Below, in pieces: positions 6,167 to 11,316 of a stretch of 15,010 nucleotides of DNA (position 1 is the first letter of the stretch; the number at the start of each line of letters is the position of its first letter). Both the position numbers and the translations under genes were made by a program. This DNA comes from Nitrososphaerales archaeon (GTDB lineage: Archaea > Thermoproteota > Nitrososphaeria > Nitrososphaerales > UBA57): NCBI GenBank assembly GCA_022449325.1, contig JAKUSK010000015.1, positions 1 through 15,010 on the forward strand, read 5' to 3'. Under the pieces are notes generated by a model. The model saw nothing but the letters and a program-made list of their open reading frames with translations, did not search any database and had not been told where the DNA came from.

Positions 6167-6493
6167 TTATAGATATTCGTTAAGTTTTTCTTCAAAAAGT
6201 TCTTGAGTAATCGCGCCAATGATTGAATTCATCACTTGGCCATTCTTGATTATCAAGAAGGTAGGTATAGAACTTATTCCATATTTAGAAGGACTAATTG
6301 GATTTTTGTCTACATTAAGTTTAGCAAAAACAATTTTATTCTCGTAAATCAATGATAACTCCTCAATTATTGGATTCATTGCACGACAAGGACCACACCA
6401 TTCAGCCCAGAAATCAACAACTACGATAGGATTTTCATCAATAATTTGATTGAAGTTTTCATCAGAAATCACTAAAGGAGAAATAGATTGCAT
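6167..6493 (-). CDS. trxA: Thioredoxin
   Basis: A 108-residue cytoplasmic thioredoxin that reduces protein disulfides. The redox motif WCGPC is at residues 32-36 (Cys33, Cys36), within VVVDFWAEWCGPCRAM, and the cis-proline is Pro77 in GISSIPTFLI. The length equals a single thioredoxin domain, with no signal peptide or membrane anchor. The start is ATG 6493; TTTATATA lies at exactly -29 to -22 and no ribosome binding site is present, so the mRNA is probably leaderless. The acetyltransferase gene follows after 27 bases. The gene symbol reflects the family only, because archaea of this group often hold several paralogues. Confidence 0.92.
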   Translation of the reverse strand: MQSISPLVISDENFNQIIDENPIVVVDFWAEWCGPCRAMNPIIEELSLIYENKIVFAKLNVDKNPISPSKYGISSIPTFLIIKNGQVMNSIIGAITQELFEEKLNEYL

Positions 6494-6514
6494 ATATTAG
6501 GGAAGTAAAATTTG

Positions 6515-6522
6515 TATATAAA
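6515..6522 (-). promoter_or_regulatory. TATA box of the thioredoxin gene
   Basis: TTTATATA on the minus strand at -29 to -22 from ATG 6493 is a near-ideal archaeal TATA box at the leaderless spacing. Confidence 0.65.
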
Positions 6523-6596
6523 ATCACCGTTACGATTTTTGACGAATAAGGGATATTTATGAAATTATTTTTATGTGTTCAAGAACATACCAATGT

Positions 6597-6695
6597 GCCG
6601 AGATGGCAGAGTGGTCATCAGTAGAACACAATAATGCGCGGGCCTTGAAAGCCTGTGTCCTCCGGGACTCGTGGGTTCGAATCCCACTCTCGGCG
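6597..6695 (+). tRNA. tRNA-Ser(TGA), with a probable 16-nt intron in the D-loop
   Basis: The acceptor stem GCCGAGA (6597-6603) pairs with TCTCGGC (6688-6694) and is followed by discriminator G. The anticodon stem CGGGC/GCCTG encloses loop CTTGAAA with anticodon TGA at 6646-6648. A long variable arm (GTCC paired with GGAC) marks a serine tRNA, and the T arm is GTGGG TTCGAAT CCCAC. Between D-stem strands GCA (6606-6608) and TGC (6635-6637) lie 26 bases, far more than usual. Removing 6616-6631 leaves D-loop GAGTGGTTAA and an 83-nt mature tRNA. GTG before the 5' site pairs with CAC before the 3' site, each followed by a 3-nt bulge (GTC, AAT), a relaxed bulge-helix-bulge. CCA is not encoded. Confidence 0.9.
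6616..6631 (+). other. Predicted tRNA intron (D-loop, tRNA-Ser)
   Basis: The 16-nt insert CATCAGTAGAACACAA would be cut out of the D-loop after the base following G18G19, joining GTGGT to TAATGC. The central helix is only 3 bp (GTG/CAC) and mismatches separate it from the D-stem, so the exact borders are less certain than for the tRNA-Met introns. Confidence 0.65.
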
Positions 6696-6701
6696 TTTCG
6701 A

Positions 6702-7016
6702 TTATTTACTAGAAAGATTAACTTCGATGAATACGTCTTCAGGAACTTTGAGTCTCATGAGCTGTCTCATGGTTCGGTCGTCGGCATCCAGATCAATTAG
6801 GCGCCTATGGATACGGAGTTGCCATCTATCAAAAGTGCTAGTGCCGTTGCCAGATGGGGCTTTTCGAGTAGTGATTTTGAGTTTTTTCGTAGGAAGTGGC
6901 TGTGGACCTCGTGCTTTGATACCTGTACGGTCGGTAATGTCCTTAATTTCCTTGCAAACTACTTGTAAGTTTGGAAGGTTGCTGCTTGTTAACTTGATTC
7001 TTGCGGATTGACCCAT
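6702..7016 (-). CDS. rps10: Small ribosomal subunit protein uS10
   Basis: A 104-residue archaeal uS10, part of the 30S head near the A site. Characteristic segments are ARIKLTSSNLPNLQVVC at the start, the loop GPQPLPTKKLKITTRKAPSGNG (about 37-58), and the basic FDRWQLRIHRRLIDL. Length and sequence pattern are normal for archaea. ATG 7016 is the only good start. It is divergent from the HAD phosphatase gene over a 62-base gap. In many archaea rps10 follows the EF-1A gene, but here its upstream neighbour is on the opposite strand, so it is a single transcript. Its stop lies 6 bases from the 3' end of tRNA-Ser, with which it converges. Confidence 0.95.
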   Translation of the reverse strand: MGQSARIKLTSSNLPNLQVVCKEIKDITDRTGIKARGPQPLPTKKLKITTRKAPSGNGTSTFDRWQLRIHRRLIDLDADDRTMRQLMRLKVPEDVFIEVNLSSK

Positions 7017-7078
7017 ATTTCTGAATTATATTGTATGTTCGGGTATTTGAATTTTGCATTTTGGCGTAAAGAACAAAT

Positions 7079-7723
7079 ATGGATGAAAAAATCTATAGCT
7101 CAATGTTAAAAGCTGTTTTATTTGATTTGGATGGAACGATAATAGATTCCAATAATGCAATATTTGAGACATACACGCAAGTAGCAAAAAGACTAGGAGT
7201 GGAGCCTCCAGACATTGAAGTTCTTAGAGGATTACTCGGTCAGCCTTCAAATTTGAATTTACCCATATTATTTGGAGATAATAAAGATGCAAGACCAATT
7301 TACAACGAAGTAGTGATAAAAACTCATGAAAATCTACCAACATTGCCACATGTGAAAGAAACATTAGAAAAGATTGAACTGCCAATGGGAATTGTAACAT
7401 CGAAAAGAAAAGCTAATGCAATTGAAGTATTGGGAGAATTATACGAAAAGTTTGATGTGCTAATAACTCCAGAACAAACAGTAAAACAAAAACCAGATCC
7501 AGAACCAATGCATTTAGCTTGTAAGAAGTTATCTGTAAAGCCAGAAGAATGTGTTTACATTGGAGATACAGTAAGAGATTACAAAACTGCAATGAATTCA
7601 GGAACTGAGTTTATTGCATTAATCGATAAAGGATCCACGGCAGAACAGTTTAATGAATTAGGTGCAAAAAATCAAGTTACGTCGTTTGATATGATTCCGG
7701 ACATGATAACAAAATTTTATTAA
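7079..7723 (+). CDS. HAD-superfamily phosphatase (phosphoglycolate phosphatase-like)
   Basis: A 214-residue haloacid-dehalogenase hydrolase with a small alpha-helical cap after motif I. Motif I is FDLDGT (15-20), with nucleophile Asp16 and acid/base Asp18; motif II is TSK (107-109); motif III lysine is Lys138 in KQKPDPEP; motif IV is GDTVRDY (162-168), with Asp163 and Asp167 binding magnesium. The KPDP and GDTxxD context is typical of the phosphoglycolate phosphatase/beta-phosphoglucomutase branch, but the substrate cannot be read from sequence. ATG 7079 is used here; Met9 (7103) would place motif I nearer the usual distance from the N-terminus and is a fair alternative. A zinc-ribbon gene follows after 23 bases on the same strand, so the two may share a message. 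Confidence 0.88.
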   Translation: MDEKIYSSMLKAVLFDLDGTIIDSNNAIFETYTQVAKRLGVEPPDIEVLRGLLGQPSNLNLPILFGDNKDARPIYNEVVIKTHENLPTLPHVKETLEKIELPMGIVTSKRKANAIEVLGELYEKFDVLITPEQTVKQKPDPEPMHLACKKLSVKPEECVYIGDTVRDYKTAMNSGTEFIALIDKGSTAEQFNELGAKNQVTSFDMIPDMITKFY

Positions 7724-7746
7724 GAAACTAGTAGTAACATAATGTA

Positions 7747-7908
7747 ATGACTTTTGAAGTAGTCTGTGATAATTGCGGACATATGATATATCAAGGAATG
7801 GAATTACGATATGTCAATGATGTGGTTAAATCAAATAGTGGAAAATGCAGAAGTTGCAATAGTGCTTTTTCCAAAAGAGAATTCAAGACAGAAATAAGTA
7901 AAAAATAA
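7747..7908 (+). CDS. Small zinc-ribbon protein, 53 residues
   Basis: A short open reading frame from ATG 7747 to TAA 7906-7908. It contains CDNC (residues 7-10) and CRSC (34-37), two CxxC knuckles spaced as in a rubredoxin-like zinc ribbon, with a hydrophobic/aromatic core (GHMIYQGMELRYV) between them and a basic tail (SKREFKTEISKK). It probably binds one zinc ion; a nucleic-acid or protein contact is inferred only from the fold type. It begins 23 bases after the HAD phosphatase and its stop abuts the stop of the convergent cofE gene with no base between. No close named family is recognised. Confidence 0.75.
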   Translation: MTFEVVCDNCGHMIYQGMELRYVNDVVKSNSGKCRSCNSAFSKREFKTEISKK

Positions 7909-8685
7909 TCAGAGTTTTAGATTAGAAAGTCCTCTAATAAAGATACATTCATCAAAGCCTACTGAAAATGTCTGTTCAATTTCGTCGTCAGGAGAGATTT
8001 TCATGGCACTATCACGTATGATTACAATAGGAATCGATTCATCGCATTCTCCCATGAGTAATTGAGCGGCAGAACTCAAATCATCTGCAATAGCCTTCTG
8101 AGTAACTCGAATAGAATTACCAAAAAGGTCGACTTTTCCGCGTTCGTCTTCAATCGGTTTTATACCAGCAGTTGCAATAGCAACACCAGTAGTGCCAATT
8201 CTAGTAGGCATTAAGCGACTATCGGTGATAATAACTCCAACGTCAATATTGAATAATTTTTTAATTTCATTTTTTAAGGTTATTGCAGAACGAAGAGAAT
8301 CGTCAGGATATAAAATTGCATAACCGGGCATAATATTCGAGGTATCAATACCGGCATTAGGAACTAAAATACCATCTTTGAAAGTCAAAACAAATCCATC
8401 AAAGCCATGAAAGATTCGATCAGATTCTTGTATAATTAATTCAGATAATCGTGAATCAATATTATATTTTTCTGAGATTTCGTTAGCTGAAGGGCTAACG
8501 TCAACATCGGAAAGTTTAACATATCGTCCTTCAGATAAAGCAATAAATTTACTAGAGATGCAAATGATATCTCCGTCATGAAGTTTTGTAGAACTATTTT
8601 CTAATGACTTGGAGAGTAAATCAATTAGATTAAATTTACTATCTTGTCTTGCAACTTCAATGGGTAATAATTTGATTGGATTCAA
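7909..8685 (-). CDS. cofE: Coenzyme F420-0:L-glutamate ligase
   Basis: Adds L-glutamate residues to the F420 precursor using GTP and divalent metal. The 258-residue protein has the CofE pattern: LHDGDIICISSKFIALSEGR near 35-53, PNAGIDTSN (109-117), VIITDSRLMPTRIGTTGVAI (151-170) with the metal/nucleotide-binding aspartate, and ADDLSSAAQLLMGE (200-213). There is no fused nitroreductase-like domain as in bacterial FbiB. The start is TTG 8685: the family N-terminus fits it and no ATG is close. The RidA-family gene lies 17 bases upstream on the same strand, so they likely form a two-gene unit. F420 production is widespread in ammonia-oxidising archaea. Confidence 0.92.
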   Translation of the reverse strand: MNPIKLLPIEVARQDSKFNLIDLLSKSLENSSTKLHDGDIICISSKFIALSEGRYVKLSDVDVSPSANEISEKYNIDSRLSELIIQESDRIFHGFDGFVLTFKDGILVPNAGIDTSNIMPGYAILYPDDSLRSAITLKNEIKKLFNIDVGVIITDSRLMPTRIGTTGVAIATAGIKPIEDERGKVDLFGNSIRVTQKAIADDLSSAAQLLMGECDESIPIVIIRDSAMKISPDDEIEQTFSVGFDECIFIRGLSNLKL

Positions 8686-8702
8686 GGTTTCGTAACAATT
8701 TA

Positions 8703-9155
8703 CTATTTGACTTGAAAAATAACATCTAATTCAACTGATGAGTTCATTGGAAGAGAATTACTTCCAATTGCGATACGAGTATGTTGTCCCAACTCTCCAA
8801 ATAGTTCTCCAAACAGATCTGATGCTCCATTAATTACCTTAGGGTGGTCAACAAAAGAATCAACACAATTAACATATCCTGAAACTTTAACAATTCTCTT
8901 AACATCATCTAGTGAACCAATCTCAGCTTTAACAACAGCCAATGCATTCAATGCGCATATTTTTGCTCTCTCAAATCCTTCTTCCAATGTTATATCTGAA
9001 CCTATTTTGCCAGTAAGTAGATTTCCATCGATAAACGGAACTTGACCAGAAATGAATACCAAATCATTGATTCTAAGTGACGGAATATATGAGCCTGCAG
9101 GTTTGGGAACTCCTGGTAATGTAAGACCAAGTGATTCTAGTTTTTCTTCAATCAT
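8703..9155 (-). CDS. RidA family protein (YjgF/YER057c/UK114)
   Basis: A 150-residue member of the RidA family, whose best known members hydrolyse reactive enamine/imine intermediates from pyridoxal-phosphate enzymes. FISGQVP (34-40), DVKRIVKVSGYVN (84-96) and HTRIAIGSNSLPMNSSVELD (125-144) match the family, and Arg127 corresponds to the catalytic arginine. It is about 20 residues longer than E. coli RidA, like the larger subgroup of unclear function. The frame extends to an ATG at 9194, but I place the start at ATG 9155. TTATAATT at 9177-9184 lies at -29 to -22 from it, so the extra 13 codons would be promoter, and the family N-terminus begins here. cofE follows after 17 bases. Confidence 0.88.
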   Translation of the reverse strand: MIEEKLESLGLTLPGVPKPAGSYIPSLRINDLVFISGQVPFIDGNLLTGKIGSDITLEEGFERAKICALNALAVVKAEIGSLDDVKRIVKVSGYVNCVDSFVDHPKVINGASDLFGELFGELGQHTRIAIGSNSLPMNSSVELDVIFQVK

Positions 9156-9176
9156 GTGAAATGTATGATTTTGAAT

Positions 9177-9184
9177 AATTATAA
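9177..9184 (-). promoter_or_regulatory. TATA box of the RidA-family/cofE unit
   Basis: TTATAATT on the minus strand at -29 to -22 from ATG 9155. It argues against the in-frame ATG at 9194, which lies upstream of it. Confidence 0.6.
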
Positions 9185-9237
9185 GTTTTAACATTTGATT
9201 AACACCCTAAACATTATATTCAAGCAAAGAAGAATAT

Positions 9238-10497
9238 GTGTGTAATCAAAATTTGGTAGACTTTATTAGTTTAACATTATTAGTTGTTTTAGTTATTTTG
9301 TCAGCAATTTCATCTGGAAGTGAGACTGCACTAGTTTCATTAAACAAGATCAAAGTAAAAACATTATATGAACAGAAACGAAAGGGTTCTAAATCACTAT
9401 TAAAACTAAAGAAAGAGCCAAAAAAATTGATTACGACCATATTAATTTGGAATAATCTTGTGAATATTAGTGCAGCATCTTTAGCAACAAGTATAGCAAT
9501 AGAAGAATTCGGTTCTACAGGATTAGGAATTGCGACAGGATTCATGACATTAACAATATTAATTTTTGGAGAGATAATTCCAAAATCCTATGCAACAGTA
9601 AATAATGAAAGATTTGCATTGATAATAGCGAAACCAATAGAAATCGTCATGGGAATATTTTCTCCAATCACAATACCATTAATGAAATTATCAGACTTTG
9701 TGTTAGGGGATTCAAGTAGAAACATTAATCCAACGTTAACAGAAGAAGAGATAAAAACAATTTTAGATGTAGGAGAACAGGAAAAGATTATTGAGACGCA
9801 TGAAAAGGAATACATCAGAGGAGTTCTAAAATCAGGAGAAATTACTGCAAGAGAAGTAATGGTTCCAAGAAAGAAGATGTTTGTCTTAGATTCAAAGAAG
9901 AATGTAAGCCAATCAATTGATAGCATGATAAAGAGTGGATATACAAGAGCGCCATTAATTGATGAATCGAAGGATAATGTTGTAGGAATAGTACATCTGA
10001 AGAAGCTATTGAGCGATCAGAAGAAAGGCAAGGGAGAAGAAGGCGTAATACAAATATCAAAAAAGCCGTTATTTGTATCGCAAAGAGAAGTCGTAGGAGA
10101 CCTATTGAGAGAATTGCAATCTAAAAGGATGCACATGGCAATTGTATTGGACGAATTTGAAGGAGTTGAAGGTTTACTAACTCTGGAGGATCTAGTTGAA
10201 GAAATAGTTGGTGAGATTATAGATGAAAGTGAGGACGTATCTGCCACAATAAAACGTTCAGACCACAATACAATAATTGCCTCGGGCGAAACAAAAATAG
10301 AAGAAATTGAGAGGCATTTCAAGATTGATTTTGAAAAGAGTGAGAAACATGATTTTTCCAATGTAAACGGAATACTTCACGATTTACTGAAGGATATTCC
10401 GAAAAAAGGGGACGAAATACAAACTAACGGTTTATTATTTGTAGTTGACGAAACTGAAAATAATGTTGCAAAAAAAGTAAGTATTACTAAAGTCTAA
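9238..10497 (+). CDS. CNNM/CBS/CorC-domain membrane protein (HlyC/CorC family, possible Mg transporter)
   Basis: A 419-residue membrane protein of the CNNM/CorC family, members of which export or sense magnesium. The CNNM (DUF21) transmembrane domain covers about 6-160, with hydrophobic segments at 8-26, 66-86, 94-112 and 126-148, SGSETALVSL (26-35) and the hallmark GEIIPKSYA (111-119). A cytoplasmic CBS pair spans about 205-325, beginning MVPRKKMFVLD and ending LEDLVEEIVGEIIDE. The CorC_HlyC domain covers about 335-419. Start: GTG 9238 is given, but TTATATTC at 9214-9221 would put transcription start near 9243. TTG 9253 (giving a start MVDFISL) is therefore a real alternative. The substrate is inferred from the family; calling it haemolysin would be misleading. 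Confidence 0.9.
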   Translation: MCNQNLVDFISLTLLVVLVILSAISSGSETALVSLNKIKVKTLYEQKRKGSKSLLKLKKEPKKLITTILIWNNLVNISAASLATSIAIEEFGSTGLGIATGFMTLTILIFGEIIPKSYATVNNERFALIIAKPIEIVMGIFSPITIPLMKLSDFVLGDSSRNINPTLTEEEIKTILDVGEQEKIIETHEKEYIRGVLKSGEITAREVMVPRKKMFVLDSKKNVSQSIDSMIKSGYTRAPLIDESKDNVVGIVHLKKLLSDQKKGKGEEGVIQISKKPLFVSQREVVGDLLRELQSKRMHMAIVLDEFEGVEGLLTLEDLVEEIVGEIIDESEDVSATIKRSDHNTIIASGETKIEEIERHFKIDFEKSEKHDFSNVNGILHDLLKDIPKKGDEIQTNGLLFVVDETENNVAKKVSITKV

Positions 10498-10546
10498 ATA
10501 TCTACTAGAAGAGATATATCCATCCAAATATAATTAGTATTGAAAA

Positions 10547-11062
10547 ATGGACCTTTTTCAAATTTTCATAGAGAATTTAGCAGAGTTAGGATATTTAGGG
10601 GCTTTATTTGCCGGTTTTCTTGGATCTAGTACACTATTCTTTTCTATTTTTCCTTCGTTCGTAGTAATTCCAATAATCGGTTCGCAATTAAATCCGGTAA
10701 TAGTAGGAATCATGGCAGGTCTGGGGGCAGGAGTTGGACAATTTCTTCATTACTATGTGGGCGTAGGAGGAAGAAAACTTGTTGGAAAAAAAAGCATCAC
10801 CATAGGAAGATTCAAAGTGCCGCAATTGTATTCAAAAAGAATTGCGTCAATTGATTGGGAAAGTAGAATAAAGAAATACGGAGTAGCAGTCATTTTCATT
10901 TTTGCAGCAACACCATTAACACCAGATGACATTCTCTGGATTCCTTTGGGAATTATGGGATATCCAAAATTAAGAGCGTTGATTGCTGCAATATTAGGAA
11001 AGATCACATTAAATTTGTTATATGCATATACAGGATTCTTTGGATTAGAATTCCTAATGTAA
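10547..11062 (+). CDS. VTT/DedA-like (SNARE-associated) membrane protein
   Basis: A 171-residue multi-pass membrane protein of the VTT superfamily (DedA, TMEM41/VMP1), whose studied members are linked to lipid scrambling, lipid carrier recycling or membrane homeostasis. Hydrophobic segments lie at about 14-43, 50-70, 112-137 and 143-165, with re-entrant-type breaks. The signature is FAATPLTPDDILWIPLG (119-135), near the usual F/A-x-P-x-P-D motif, followed by GYPKLRALIAAILGKI. A basic cytoplasmic loop (GRKLVGKKS) sits around 75-83. It begins 49 bases after the CorC-like gene. Two AT-rich candidates, GATATATC (10513-10520) and AAATATAA (10526-10533), could be its TATA box, but neither has ideal spacing. 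It ends 5 bases before the convergent tRNA-Met. Confidence 0.8.
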   Translation: MDLFQIFIENLAELGYLGALFAGFLGSSTLFFSIFPSFVVIPIIGSQLNPVIVGIMAGLGAGVGQFLHYYVGVGGRKLVGKKSITIGRFKVPQLYSKRIASIDWESRIKKYGVAVIFIFAATPLTPDDILWIPLGIMGYPKLRALIAAILGKITLNLLYAYTGFFGLEFLM

Positions 11063-11081
11063 GTGAATGCCGGGAGTGGGT

Positions 11082-11094
11082 CTTCCGAATGAAT
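11082..11094 (-). other. Predicted tRNA-Met intron 3 (T loop, 59/60)
   Basis: The 13-nt insert ATTCATTCGGAAG lies inside the T loop. Outer helix GTGGG/CCCAC (the T stem), central helix TTCG/CGGA (one T-G pair), 5' bulge AAA, 3' bulge AGA. Cutting after the second base of each bulge leaves loop TTCGAAA. Confidence 0.85.
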
Positions 11095-11123
11095 TTCGAA
11101 CCCACGACCTCCAGATTATGAGT

Positions 11124-11144
11124 AACGCCCTTATGTTTTGGAGG
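11124..11144 (-). other. Predicted tRNA-Met intron 2 (anticodon stem, 30/31)
   Basis: A 21-nt insert. Outer helix GAG/CTC, perfect central helix CGCC/GGCG, 5' bulge AGC, 3' bulge TTA. Cutting after the second base of each bulge restores anticodon stem CCAGA/TCTGG around loop CTCATAA. Confidence 0.88.
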
Positions 11145-11168
11145 CTGGCGCTCTAACCAGGCTGAGCT

Positions 11169-11181
11169 TTCGAGTAAACAA
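11169..11181 (-). other. Predicted tRNA-Met intron 1 (between positions 8 and 9)
   Basis: The 13-nt insert TTGTTTACTCGAA. Outer pairs GC/GC, central helix CGGG/CTCG (one G-T pair), 5' bulge GTT, 3' bulge AAA, 6-nt loop TGTTTA. Cutting after the second bulge base leaves T8 and A9, as in a standard tRNA. Confidence 0.8.
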
Positions 11182-11182
11182 A

Positions 11183-11204
11183 CCCCGGCGACCTGTGCCC
11201 CGGC
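11183..11204 (-). repeat. Direct repeat of the tRNA-Met 5' acceptor strand
   Basis: GCCGGGG occurs twice on the minus strand, at 11204-11198 and 11189-11183, separated by CACAGGTC. The proximal copy is the acceptor strand supported by the intron 1 fold. The distal copy lies in the 5' leader and could pair with the same 3' strand. Confidence 0.7.
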
Positions 11205-11287
11205 ATACAATACAAAAAAATTTCTGTGCCTAATAAGTCAATATTTAATTGATAAATCAAAGAAAATACGCACTATGAGTAATTCGA

Positions 11288-11295
11288 TTTATATC
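11288..11295 (+). promoter_or_regulatory. TATA box of the LivK-type gene
   Basis: TTTATATC at -29 to -22 from ATG 11317. It is too close to the upstream in-frame ATG 11311 for that codon to be transcribed from this box at normal spacing. Confidence 0.6.
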
Positions 11296-11316
11296 TAAGA
11301 GATACTCTACATGTTT

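Larger units (their letters stand above)
11068..11189 (-). tRNA. Elongator tRNA-Met(CAT) with three introns
   Basis: Read on the minus strand from 11189. The acceptor GCCGGGG (11189-11183) pairs with TCCCGGC (11075-11069) and discriminator A is 11068. The D arm is GCTC AGCCTGGTTA GAGC, the anticodon loop CTCATAA has CAT at 11120-11118, the variable loop is AGGTC, and the T stem is GTGGG/CCCAC. Three inserts break it: 13 nt between positions 8 and 9, 21 nt between 30 and 31, and 13 nt in the T loop (59/60). Removing them gives a 75-nt tRNA with T8, A9, anticodon stem CCAGA/TCTGG and T loop TTCGAAA. Each insert fits a bulge-helix-bulge with 3-nt bulges cut after the second base. The GCCGGGG acceptor argues for elongator Met over initiator or Ile2. 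Confidence 0.93.

Noticed and set aside
6573..7011. Plus-strand open frames across the tRNA-Ser gene and antisense to rps10
   Set aside because: They run through a well-folded tRNA and a clear ribosomal protein gene on the other strand, and the translations match nothing.
9238..10497. Haemolysin
   Set aside because: The HlyC/CorC label is historical; CNNM, CBS pair and CorC domains point to an ion-related membrane protein.
11133..11135. Another CAT triplet (minus strand) as possible anticodon of tRNA-Met
   Set aside because: It lies in the predicted intron 2 and lacks U33 and a flanking 5-bp stem; CAT at 11118-11120 sits in the canonical loop CTCATAA.
11198..11204. Distal GCCGGGG as the true tRNA-Met 5' end
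   Set aside because: It would need a 28-nt first intron with no good bulge-helix-bulge, while the proximal copy gives a clean fold and T8/A9.
11004..11210. Minus-strand open frame across tRNA-Met
   Set aside because: It reads through the whole tRNA gene and its introns; the tRNA structure explains the sequence.
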